A stretch of 64,000 bases of DNA from Trissonchulus latispiculum (Eukaryota; Nematoda; Enoplea; Enoplida; Ironidae). Every line of letters begins with the position of its first letter. Position 1 is the first letter of the stretch. The position numbers and the translations under genes are program-made. The DNA is taken from the NCBI GenBank assembly GCA_030248195.1, contig JASAND010022121.1, positions 1 to 64,000 on the forward strand. Reading direction: 5' to 3'. Shown piece by piece: positions 55,413-64,000 of this stretch. The notes under the pieces are model-generated. The model searched no databases. It was given only the letters and a program-made list of their open reading frames with translations, and was not told the origin of the DNA.

Positions 55413-57611
55413 GTAAGAAAATGCGCTGTAGCTGATTTCAAAATATAGTTTTATTGAGCAAATTTTCAATTTTCTTAAATCCGAGCATACGTTACTACAC
55501 ATCAATGCATGAGTCTGCACTGAGCTTATTTACTTCCTTGGATCTTAAAAACTAAAAAATCTCAATAGTGAGAAGAGAGGGTGGTATACAGTTATCCTGT
55601 GCATTGTGCTTCGCCACGGTTTTGGACTCTGTCCAATACACGAATAGACATTGTATGACCGTTGGACATGTGTGTACATGGATGGAGTAACGTAGCTGGG
55701 CTATTACGTAAATTAACGTAATTAGATGCGGAGGCCGTAGCAGAGACGAACAGCACGCTAACCGCTTCACAATGACTCTGCTTTCGCGAGGATGCAGACA
55801 TATCCTGATCACTGCACGCAACGTACGGTATGCTTGTATAAATTCTTGAAAGCAATGAAGCACTGCAGAACCGTATGAATAATAGTAAACAATTTCCAAG
55901 TAGTGGCAACATTTTTGAAGAAACTTATCGTGTAATACATTTTAGATTTAGATTTAGATTTTAGAAAAGACGTAATATAAACCGCCGGTTAGGACTCAAA
56001 AAAATAAGCAAATTTGGGGACTGTTTTAGCTGCCCCCTTTTTGCCAATGTCCAAGATGAGTCACGGACATGCGTCGTGTTGGACTTAGTAGCCTCACACT
56101 GTAAACTGTCTAACATGTGCCTAGAACATGTATCAGTTTTAGCCCGCTGCTTTCTTGCTGATATTTTAGAACTTTGAAAATTTTGAAAAGCATCGACAGA
56201 GACGGCACCGTAAAGTACTTAGTTTTTACTTGTACTGACACTTCTATTGATCAGAACCGAAGAACCAGTGATTTCAAAAGGCGAATGACAGCAGTTTGGA
56301 ATCGTTGAGTTAACACTGCATCCAATGGCACTAGGGTTCACGCTCCTGTCGTAGCAGGAGTGGAGCTGACGACGTGGTACGCGATAGTGGTCCACTCGGG
56401 ACACGATGTTTTTATTTCTTCTTGTTCGGTTCTTGTAAGAGAAAGCAGACTTTTCAGCGAAGGTGTATCGGTTCGCTGGGTAAGGGCATGATATACTGAG
56501 AACTCCTTAGTTTAGTTAGCAACTTGATAGCATCTAGGCCAAACTCACAAATTCGCGAGTGTTTTCCATTGATTTCTCATGGCGTACTGTGGGGCATCAG
56601 TGTTGGTGCAACCATACTCCATTACTCCAACCCTGGATGAACATTAAAGGTCAACGTAGTCACGCCGTAAGCATAAGTCACTGACTGACATCCGATTCTT
56701 CTGAAGATACGTCAATATAAATCAAAAATAAAGTAGAACCCTAAATGGATCCTTCCGTTAACTCCAGATGTAACGACGAACAACTTACTTCCTGTTGGAC
56801 GAATTTCGGAACTAAGTTGAATTAAATTCAAATTATGCTTTTTTCAAAAGTCTTTATAGATCACAATCACAGCAATGTCACTTACCGATATGAGGATTGT
56901 AATCACTTCAGTGCAAAATGCTAATACCCAAAGCTAGAAACCAACCTTTAGTCCGCTACCGGAACCGGACCTCTGTGGCCCTTCGTCAGGCTGTTTCTGT
57001 TGCACCTACGTTTCTTATGTTCCGACGGGTTAGTGGGAAAATGCTCAAGTTGTCAAGCTTCGTCAGTCGATAGAAGTAAAATTGCTGGGAAAATGAATTC
57101 TCAATATCCTTTCAGTACTGATATGTGTACTCTTCCATTTCTGCCAAATACACAACACCTCTACTGTTGTAATTTACTTTTGTTCAATAATCAAGTTCAT
57201 TAACCAATCCAGTCATTGAACTTCTAAGCTTGATATTCGACTGGATGAAGGGACAAAGTTCTAGACTGTACAGCAACTTTTTCACAAGTCCATTCCATGA
57301 CATGACGTAGACCATCTTTTCGAAAGCACGGGCGAATTAGGATTCTGGGACAACCTTTGAAAGATCCTCAGGATGGGGGGGCGATATTGTAGATCAAACA
57401 GACACTGGTAAAGACAGTGATGAAATTGAGTAAAGTCTCTGGGTCTTTTGAGATTAACGACGCTTCGGGCTGTTACTGTTTTGGACAGGGCAACAAATCA
57501 CGCCCTGTATGGTCAGCCGAAAACTCGAGAAATAAAAATTCTCAGATTTAGCTTAAACTGACCCCAAACGTTCTTTATGGTACTTACAGCTTACGAAGGC
57601 AAAATATTGGT

Positions 57612-58112
57612 GTGTTAGACCTCTTTAGTCAGCTCCTTCAACCCAAAGTTGCCAAAATGGCGTGTTTTGCTAGAAAATCGAAGACTGTTCGAAGTTTGAA
57701 TGGCCTTGCAAGCTGCGTTTGGAATTTGGCTAATCGTTTTGCAGACAGGTTAGAAATAAGATTTTATAAGACAATTTTATATACGAAAGCTACGTTGTTT
57801 GAGAATCTTAAGTCTGCTTGGTCCAAAAAACGTCCACTGTGCTGGTCCACGAGTCATGGCATCGTTATCGTATATCTCAGGCCAAACATCGCTGTAGCTG
57901 GACTGCTCTGGTTATTTCCAATGGCAGTTGTAACATTGTTAACTACATGGTATAAATTTGATCCCATTAGCTTTAGCCTTTCGCTCTGTGGAGACCGTTT
58001 GGTTGACTTGTTCAAAGCAGTAAGATTAGCTTCGTTAATCACAAAGAATGGCAAAACAGATTCAAAATTTAACTCAGAGTCCTCATATTTAGAGGATTTA
58101 TCATTCCACTAA
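57612..58112 (+). other. 167-codon open stretch in intron 1, unrecognised
   Basis: Open without an ATG at its start (GTG) and preceded by no clear acceptor. It has a hydrophobic section (VAGLLWLFPMAVVTLLTTW) that could be a membrane span, and otherwise mixed composition. It is on the same strand as the kringle gene. It may be chance or a relic; no family is recognised. Confidence 0.2.
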
Positions 58113-58614
58113 TGCTGTAAAGTATGTGAAATTGAGCCAATTCTAGTTTTAGAAGTACCACAAATGAAATGAGTAGTATAAACATCAAATCCACGGTCGA
58201 GTCCCTCAGAAATATATATACGTGACAGCCAAATTTAGAAATCTCGGAGCCGTTGAAAAGCTTCCATGATAAGCTCAAAGGGCTACTAAGCGTAGACGAC
58301 AAGACTAGTTTAGGCAACTCATAGGTATGTGCTAAACAACCGTCCTTCAAAAAGATTCGTGCAATATTGAATAGTCGGAATTTCAAGAAAGAAGGCCTCC
58401 GGAACGACGTACGTAGTATGACGTTAGCTACTCAATGTGTGAGTCTCAGTCGTACTGATAGGGATAGTTTTGTTCCAATTACTTCTTCTTAGATTGCAAG
58501 AAAGTTAGTAAACAGTATTTTACCCAAAATAAAGTTAATTTTTTGTACTTATAGTCAAATTAGGTCAAGTCAAATTACGAAAAGGTTAACGAGCTAATTA
58601 TTCAAACATTTCAG

Positions 58615-58851
58615 CATTAACACCTTGCCACGATGTTGCCAACGACTGCTGGTATGCACTAAACGAGTGTAGACTGGTTGACGAATACAGTGGAAGTCGA
58701 CACATAACTAAACACGGATATTCGTGCCTAGAATGGAAAGGGAAAGAAAGCCGCTATGGAAGCAGTTGTCGAAATGTTTATGAATACGCGCCTGGCCCGT
58801 GGTGTTACATATCGGCAACTTACTTTGACCATTGTTTTCGTTATTGTTCAA
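58615..58851 (+). CDS. Kringle gene, exon 2: kringle-like domain
   Basis: Acceptor ttcaaacatttcag, donor A|gtaagc; 237 bp, phase 1 at both ends, the symmetrical form typical of shuffled extracellular modules. The 79 residues contain the kringle pattern: Cys19, Tyr-Ser-Gly (25-27), Gly-Tyr-Ser-Cys38 with Trp41, Cys52-Arg-Asn, Pro-Trp-Cys64-Tyr, Cys74 and Cys78, giving the six expected cysteines in order. Two further Cys (5 and 12) lie in front. The Cys19-Cys78 span is about 60 residues, shorter than the usual 80 or so, so it is a reduced or divergent kringle. Kringles bind proteins or small ligands outside cells. Confidence 0.75.
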
Positions 58852-59011
58852 GTAAGCGATAATTAATATTCTTTTTTCCAAAGCTGGAATTTTTGAAAGT
58901 ATGCAATAGCAGTTATAAAGAGAGTAAGTAAATTTTGGTGTTCTCCATTTCGTTCATTTTTCTGATAAAGCATAGCACACACGGCTGCTAAGGTGACAGC
59001 CTGTACCTCAG

Positions 59012-59039
59012 ATTACAGACAAGCAAGAAGTTTTCAAAA
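59012..59039 (+). CDS. Possible 28-bp microexon linking phases of the kringle gene
   Basis: Exon 2 ends in phase 1 and exon 3 begins in phase 2, so they cannot be joined directly. The segment between acceptor gtacctcag and donor AAAA|gtaaca is 28 bp, open in the needed frame (NYRQARSFQ) and converts phase 1 to phase 2. This is only a fit by phase; other unseen exons are possible. Confidence 0.25.
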
Positions 59040-59249
59040 GTAACACAGATAACAGCAGTATAAGAAGCAGAAATCAATGGCTTTTATACTTAGAGCTAAA
59101 TTTTCAGCGTATAAGCTAATTCTTTCAAATATTAATTCTTCAAAACCAGTAACAACTACTGTGCGGTTGCAACGTTTTCGTCCAACCGACAGGAGTAGGA
59201 GGGGGAGGAGGAGGAGGAGGAAACGTTAACGGGGAAGCGGTTGCAGCGG

Positions 59250-59545
59250 TGACACTCCAGACAGGACTACTGGTTCAAACCACTATCAACTTTCAGGAGA
59301 ACATTTGGAGCAATTTGTAACTACTGGCTATTCCAGTAGATTTATGACTACTGGATACTTCCAGTAGGTCCTACTGGAGGTTCCAGTAGCTAGGAGACCA
59401 ATTGGAGCAATTTGATATCTACTGGAAATTCCAGTAGTATCTTCTGCTTTTTCCAGTAGTTTCATGGCTACTGGACCCGTCCAGTAGACCATACTGGAGT
59501 TCCAGTAGTCAGGAGCTGATTCTGAATACTTAAAAACTACTAAAT
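59250..59545. repeat. CCAGTAG/CTACTGG word-dense block in the kringle gene intron
   Basis: Six CTACTGG and seven CCAGTAG heptamers lie in about 250 bp, often as facing pairs such as ctactggNNNttccagtag. The block is built of two diverged units of about 110-120 bp, each opening with ttggagcaattt (59,305 and 59,402). Confidence 0.8.
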
Positions 59546-59860
59546 TATTCCAGTATTTAACTGCTGCCGCGATAGTTAGTGCATTATCGTTGCGGAGGAC
59601 TCCAGAGAAAGCTACGAGAAAACAGAGAGTGTCTCTAAGGAAAAGTTTACCTCCTATAATAAAACTTCATAATGCTTTGATGTATTATTACCCATGCATC
59701 ATTTCAGATTCCGCAAATCCAAAATCTAGTCCTCTTCCCTTGTTGAACCTATCCCCATACTGAATATTTTTACGATTAAATCCCTTTTGATTTTGACCAC
59801 TACCATCACCCATATTACCTTTCGTGCTTGTGGAACACTTTTTTTGCTTGTAATACTTAG

Positions 59861-60133
59861 CCAGAAGGGGAAATTGAGAACGCTTACTGTTTTAGAACCC
59901 AATGTGACAGAAGATCCTACTTGTGCTGGTCATGCTGGAGGAACAAACGTTGACACAACATGTCCTGAAGAATCTGCCATTATTGCACTTTACCTCAACG
60001 TGGGTCAAAAATACTTACATTCTGCCAGAATTGCTTGCACAGGATATAATTACGATAATTACTATGACAACTCCATAACAGCAGAAATTCCTGACTTCAA
60101 AACAACTTTTGGAGTGCCTAGAGGACCGTTGAT
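59861..60133 (+). CDS. Kringle gene, exon 3: first Gly/Cys repeat
   Basis: Acceptor tttttttgcttgtaatacttag, donor GAT|gtaaga; 273 bp, phase 2 at both ends. The 91 residues include a pattern of the form Gly-Gly-x-x-x-x-x-x-Cys-Pro..Ile..Leu..His-Ser-x-Arg-Ile-x-Cys (HAGGTNVDTTCPEESAIIAL, then LHSARIACT), which returns twice in exon 4. The repeat looks like a beta-rich extracellular fold with threefold repetition, for example the vitelline outer-layer/beta-prism type; that comparison is inference. An NVT sequon is present. An alternative acceptor at 60,387 (ttccag) would give a short alternative end. Confidence 0.6.
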
Positions 60134-60468
60134 GTAAGATGGGCTTATTTGAACCAGTTCGCATTGGATGTCAGAAATTTTCAGCATTTTCCTCAAGTAG
60201 GGTTTGCCAAACGGAAAGTTTCGGAAACCAAAATCTAAGTAACAGCTTAATCAAAATCACAATGCAGAGTTAAAAATAGCAGCAGTAAATGGGTCTGAAG
60301 GATTCGCAGCACTTACGATTAGTTTAAAGTTATGACTAGTGAAGTGGTAATGACATAATGTCCTTGTCTTGTGTTATTTCCTTCCAGAAACAACGGTCGC
60401 ATTGGCAGCATATTTATATTAAATTTTTAAGTCTGCTTTTGTTTAGCCAATTCTTATCATCCTTTTAG

Positions 60469-60754
60469 AAAACTTGAATGCGAAAGAAACTATTATCCTG
60501 TCGGGATATATGGATATTCCTCCTTTTATGTGCACAGTGTTGGCCTAATCTGTAGACTCGGAGACGGTTATTACGCTAAGCAAACACGACTCGTTGGCGG
60601 CGGAGGTGGAGAGTACTTTACACGGATGTGTGGCGAAGACGAAGCCTTGACGGGATTGAAATTCTACTCTACAGACTTTATTTTTCGTATCTGTACAATC
60701 TGCTCTCCTACACGGAATTTGCTTTATTACGTTCGGTACCATTACTACGATTAA
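60469..60754 (+). CDS. Kringle gene, last exon: second and third Gly/Cys repeats
   Basis: Acceptor tcttatcatccttttag joins phase 2 correctly to exon 3. The 94 codons run to TAA at 60,752-60,754. Repeat 2: Cys..YYPVGIYGYSSFYVHSVGLICR. Repeat 3: LVGGGGGEYFTRMC, then EALTGLKFYS and FRICTIC. The C-terminus is Tyr-rich (LLYYVRYHYYD). Exon phase, continuous protein-like composition and repeated domain pattern with exon 3 support one gene. The total product would be about 290 residues, secreted, with no membrane span. Confidence 0.65.
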
Positions 60755-61544
60755 TTTCATGAAACTTCACCAATATTTTGATTTTGTTGACCGCGTGCAG
60801 TGTCACTAATTATTCTATTTGGGATATGTGTAGTAGTTCATAGAATTTGGAAAGTTAATGTTTTAGTCCTCGCAAAGTACTTTTATTTCGCCGAAGGCGA
60901 AATATTTGTAATGGGTGAGTCCACTTTTGGACTGAAAACTTCTTTTAACAGTTCCAGTGGCCATGTTTAGCGTGTGAGTCTGGCCGCTGTTTTTTAGCAA
61001 TAAGGGGGCCGTTGTAGAATTTAAATATTCAATAAAATAGTTTGTTTCAATAAGGATTGCAGAGGTTCGTGAATGAGTGTCTACTGTTTCTGATTGCCCC
61101 AACGCTTAACCGCTAACCAACTGAAAATAGACGACACAGCCCTAAACTAAATTGTCACCAAATTTACTTTAGCAAAACACAAAATTCGGACGATTTCAAA
61201 ATGCACAACAATATTCAAAAATTCTAATAGTTTTTGCGGAAGGGAATTTAAACATAAAACTCGGACAAGCACCAAAATTAAATTTACAAAACTTTGATAA
61301 TAATACACGAACAAACCTTATGCCAGTGGCAAAAAGGGAGAAGGTAGCCCCCGACCAAACCCCAGGTTGTCGCCCACGATGATAAAAATAGAAGTGGACG
61401 AGCAAACCGCCAGCCGCTGAGAAGTTTGAATCCAGAATGAAAAAATTGCGCTCAAAATTGAAGAGAAAATGAATTAGCTATGTCCTAAATTGGACAGTAC
61501 ACAAGAGCACAATGTGGATTTCTCATGAAGTTAGCACCCACTTT
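60755..61544. other. 3' flank of the kringle gene, no further gene
   Basis: A perfect hairpin tttcgccgaaggcgaaa lies at about 60,886-60,902, 130 bp after the stop codon. No AATAAA appears in the first 100 bp; the nearest on the + strand is at 61,031-61,036. No other gene supported. Confidence 0.4.
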
Positions 61545-61979
61545 CTAATATTTTAGAGTAAAATCAAGGAAATAGTTTACAGCAGGAAACACTGGGTGTT
61601 GGACTGCCGGGGTCATCTGTACCGAAGCTTGAGAGACAGAAGCAGACTGCGGTAGAAATTTAGCACGAATTGGTGTAGAAGCCGGAAGGGAAGTCGTTGG
61701 AGGCGGAGTGGAGGTAGGGAACAAACTGGAGGTCGTGACCCCAGGAGTACCGGGGCCATGATCAATGAAATAACCCAGACTCGGAGAAAAGAGAAAATCT
61801 AGAATAAACGATTCAGAAGGCTCGGAGGCGCTTTGGGAACAATGCGGGAGAGACTCCTGACTACTAGAGGTACTCATGCCTGAGCTCGAAGGAACAGACT
61901 GGGCCACAGAAACCTCCCCCGCAGATGTTTGAATCACTGTTTTTTGAAGTTTGGTAGTTTTCACCGGAATAGTCACCAA
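61545..61979 (-). other. Ser/Thr/Pro-rich open stretch downstream of the minus-strand exon
   Basis: A 144-codon frame in register with the exon at 61,997-62,184 but separated by an in-frame TGA that lies inside the GTGAGT donor. Rich in Ser, Pro and Thr (SVPSSSGMSTSSSQES), ending FPAVNYFLDFTLKY and TAG. It could be an intron-retained extension, a separate exon, or the tail of a decayed retroelement protein like the one at 44.5-46.8 kb. Confidence 0.25.
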
Positions 61980-61996
61980 GCCCGGTTGTCACTCAC

Positions 61997-62184
61997 AAAA
62001 AGCAATCTGTTCCGAAGGCGACGAAACGGCAGAACCGGAAGTCCGAGTGGCGATCTGTTCAAAATATTTACGCGAAGCCTCAGCGGCCTCCGGAGGAGCC
62101 GGTTTTGTAGGTAAATCTGCATACATGCCCAATAGGTCATCCAAGTACAGAGTGATACCGGGATGTAGAGGAACGGAGCAATTT
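61997..62184 (-). CDS. Candidate internal exon on the minus strand, unrecognised
   Basis: On the minus strand an acceptor with a good pyrimidine tract (tctcctcatttcag) and a consensus donor (T|gtgagt) bound 188 bp that are open in one frame, entering in phase 2 and leaving in phase 1. The peptide is protein-like: SVPLHPGITLYLDDLLGMYA, then PTKPAPPEAAEASRKYFEQI. No family is recognised. Neighbouring exons were not found. Confidence 0.4.
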
Positions 62185-62279
62185 CTGAAATGAGGAGACC
62201 GTGATTTTAAGTAAACGAAAGATTTGCAAGGTCCTAGAGTGTGCGCATGTCCATTCGTCCAATTCGCTTACCATACTCA

Positions 62280-62460
62280 ACACTGTAAAAAATTCCATAA
62301 CAGTTATCTATTTTTTAGATAGGGAATTTGTGACATCCCAACTAATTAGATAACTGTTATCTATTAATCTGGAATTGCAGCTATCCTGTCAAATTAGACG
62401 AAAGTTACTCATTTTTATGATATAACAACTATCCAAATTATTTAGTGCTTCATGATTCTA
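62280..62460. repeat. Block of GTTATCTA-type inverted words
   Basis: ataacagttatctat and ataactgttatctatt, about 60 bp apart, with partial copies (agataggg, gtgatataacaactatcc) around them. May be a small MITE; ends not defined. Confidence 0.45.
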
Positions 62461-62839
62461 AGCCCGACACCTAAGAAATGGATCACGTTAAGCAGAATCT
62501 AGCTAAGAACTGTCTTTGATTTTGCATAACCATTGCCGTTAGTATGGATAGAAATTATCCATGCTTTTTGCTTCGTAGTTATCTATATTAATCAGATGAG
62601 GGGTTTTTTCCAAACAACCTCGCCACTACTCAACACTCTTAACGCTTGACCAATTGAGTTGAAATTTGGTATGAGTATGTGTTCGACCACGCTGACTTCA
62701 AATATGGCAGAATTTTTCGATTTCGCGAGATTAGATTTTTCTATTGGCAAGGGGGGGGGGGCCAGTCTGCGAGCGTGCGAGCAGTCTGATATTTCCCGGA
62801 TTCTAGTGCGCCTTTCAAAATACTCGGCCGGCCGCACCT

Positions 62840-63012
62840 AACGAATTCCGGAAAGCTCCCTGGGAGAATCCGGAATTCCGTTACTGAACGGGGAAAATTC
62901 CGGAATCACCCAACCTGTATTGGGGTGTTTCCAACACACGAAATTTCGCATTTGGGGTGTTTCCAATTTGGAAAGTTTTGGGGAGTTAACGGGATTCCGG
63001 AATCCCGTTAAC
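62840..63012. repeat. CCGGAATTCC word-dense block ending in a perfect 28-bp palindrome
   Basis: GAATTCCGG, CCGGAATTCCG, ATTCCGGAAT and GATTCCGGAATC occur within 170 bp. Bases 62,985-63,012 are a perfect palindrome with left half gttaacgggattcc. Two copies of ttggggtgtttccaa lie at about 62,921 and 62,952. Confidence 0.75.
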
Positions 63013-63132
63013 GCCAAGCAAACGATAAATGCCACAAAACTGATAGCTAGCTAAAGACTTATATGATGTAATGGTAAATATATATTCCAGCTGTTGTAAC
63101 GGGCGGGACGATTCAGAATAAGTTTTGGCGGT

Positions 63133-64000
63133 GGGTGGGGTGGGGTGGGGGCATTTTTCTGGTAAATTTTCCCGGGTAAAAGGAGGGGGGATGGAATTTT
63201 TGCCAATTTTTCCAAACCCGCCCCATAATTTGGGTCTTGGAAATCCAAAAAATGGCTTAAAATGAAAAATTTTCAGCATTTTAACCTTCATTCCTGAGAA
63301 ATAAGGCTTGTTTTTAGCCGTTTCCACTGCATTAAAGCAATTTAAAGTAAAAATTTGAGGAAAAAACATTTTTGGGCATGTTTTGGGTAAAAAATTTGCT
63401 GGGGGGGGGTGCGTTTTCGGAGGGGACAGCCGAAGATTGCAGTACTAGAGCATTGTGGCTGGGCAAAAAATTGGGGGGGCATAGGTGTTGTGTTAGGGGG
63501 GGCAACATAATAACAAATTTTGGCCACCCCACCCCCCAGATTTTCAGATTTTTGCTACCTTTTTGCTGATTTTTGCTACCTATTTTCAGATTTTTGCTAT
63601 TTTTGCGAGGGGTGGGGGCATTTTTCTGGTAAATTTTCCCGGGTAAAAGGAGGGGGGATGGAATTTTTGCCAATTTTTCCAAACCCGCCCCAAAACTTGG
63701 GACTTGGAAATCCAAAAAATGGCTTAAAATGAAAAATTTTCAGAATTTTAAACTTCATTCCTGAGAAATAAGGCTTGTTTTTAACCGTTTCCACTGCATT
63801 AAAGCAATTTACAGTAAAAATTTGAGGAAAAAACATTTTTGGGTAAAAAATTTGCTGGGGGGGGGTGCGTTTTCGGAGGGGACAGCCGAAGATTGCAGTA
63901 CTAGAGCATTGTGCTGGGCAAAAAATTGGGGAGGGCATAGGTGTGTTAGGGGGGGGGGGCAACATAATAACAAATTTTGGCGACCCCACCCCCCAGATTT
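63133..64000 (+). repeat. Two tandem 467-bp G-rich units, second cut by the window end
   Basis: gcatttttctggtaaatttt begins at 63,151 and 63,618, a 467-bp period; gacagccgaagattgcagta also recurs. The units differ mainly by small indels in G and C runs and by an extra ttttgggcatg in unit 1. Members of the CATAGGTGT/G-run family (63,480 and 63,936). Open frames are repeat artefacts. Confidence 0.85.

Overview
This window is eukaryotic and almost certainly from an invertebrate animal. Coding exons carry N-terminal signal peptides and are split by introns with GT..AG borders. One gene encodes an extracellular kringle-like domain, and the repeats are of animal type: Ty3/Gypsy and BEL/Pao retroelements, tRNA-derived SINEs, MITEs, and (CA)n and (TA)n microsatellites. 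The phylum cannot be fixed from sequence alone. No operons, ribosome binding sites or prokaryotic genes are seen. Gene density is very low and most of the 64 kb is repeat.

Layout. 0.3-1.1 kb: a TATA-type promoter and two exons of a small secreted protein. The second exon, with about 350 bp of intron, recurs at 23.5-24.0 kb. 1.2-9 kb and 19.5-22.8 kb: two rearranged copies of one mosaic of repeats (a SINE-like unit, a hAT-like MITE, a TCCGGT-rich repeat, a G-rich repeat and a fold-back MITE). 9.3-11.3 kb: G tracts, a GAATC-rich block and a SINE between two (TA)n arrays. 12,395-16,237: a complete but defective Ty3/Gypsy-type element with 140-bp LTRs and a 4-bp target duplication, lacking RNase H and part of the integrase. 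16.2-19.1 kb: G/C-run repeats. 24-28 kb: little of note.

27.97-35.92 kb is a nest of insertions. Two LTR-like direct repeats flank a 2-kb interior with a decayed, unidentified reading frame. The right repeat is split by a 3.49-kb inverted-repeat element loaded with 20-bp and 61-bp minisatellites, which itself holds a 1.28-kb TA-flanked element. It is split again by a 1.41-kb fold-back element that holds a tRNA-headed SINE. 36.5-41.3 kb contains a small palindromic element, then a palindrome of about 4 kb whose arms each encode a decayed C2H2 zinc-finger protein reading outward from the centre. 44.5-46.8 kb: a decayed Gag-like reading region on the minus strand. 48.4-51.25 kb: four tandem units of 0.8-0.9 kb. 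51.3-52.4 kb: a BEL/Pao pol remnant.

55.35-60.75 kb holds the best host gene: a signal-peptide exon, a symmetrical phase-1 kringle-like exon, and two exons encoding three similar Gly/Cys-containing repeats ending in a stop codon. Its product should be secreted. 61.5-62.2 kb has a plausible exon on the minus strand, and 63.1 kb to the window end is a tandem G-rich repeat.

A recurring feature is a block of 200-300 bp saturated with one short word in both orientations, with a different word in each block (GAATC, TACATTG, GTTAA, CCAGTAG, TCCGG). The genes do not form an obvious pathway; the two best ones simply encode secreted proteins.
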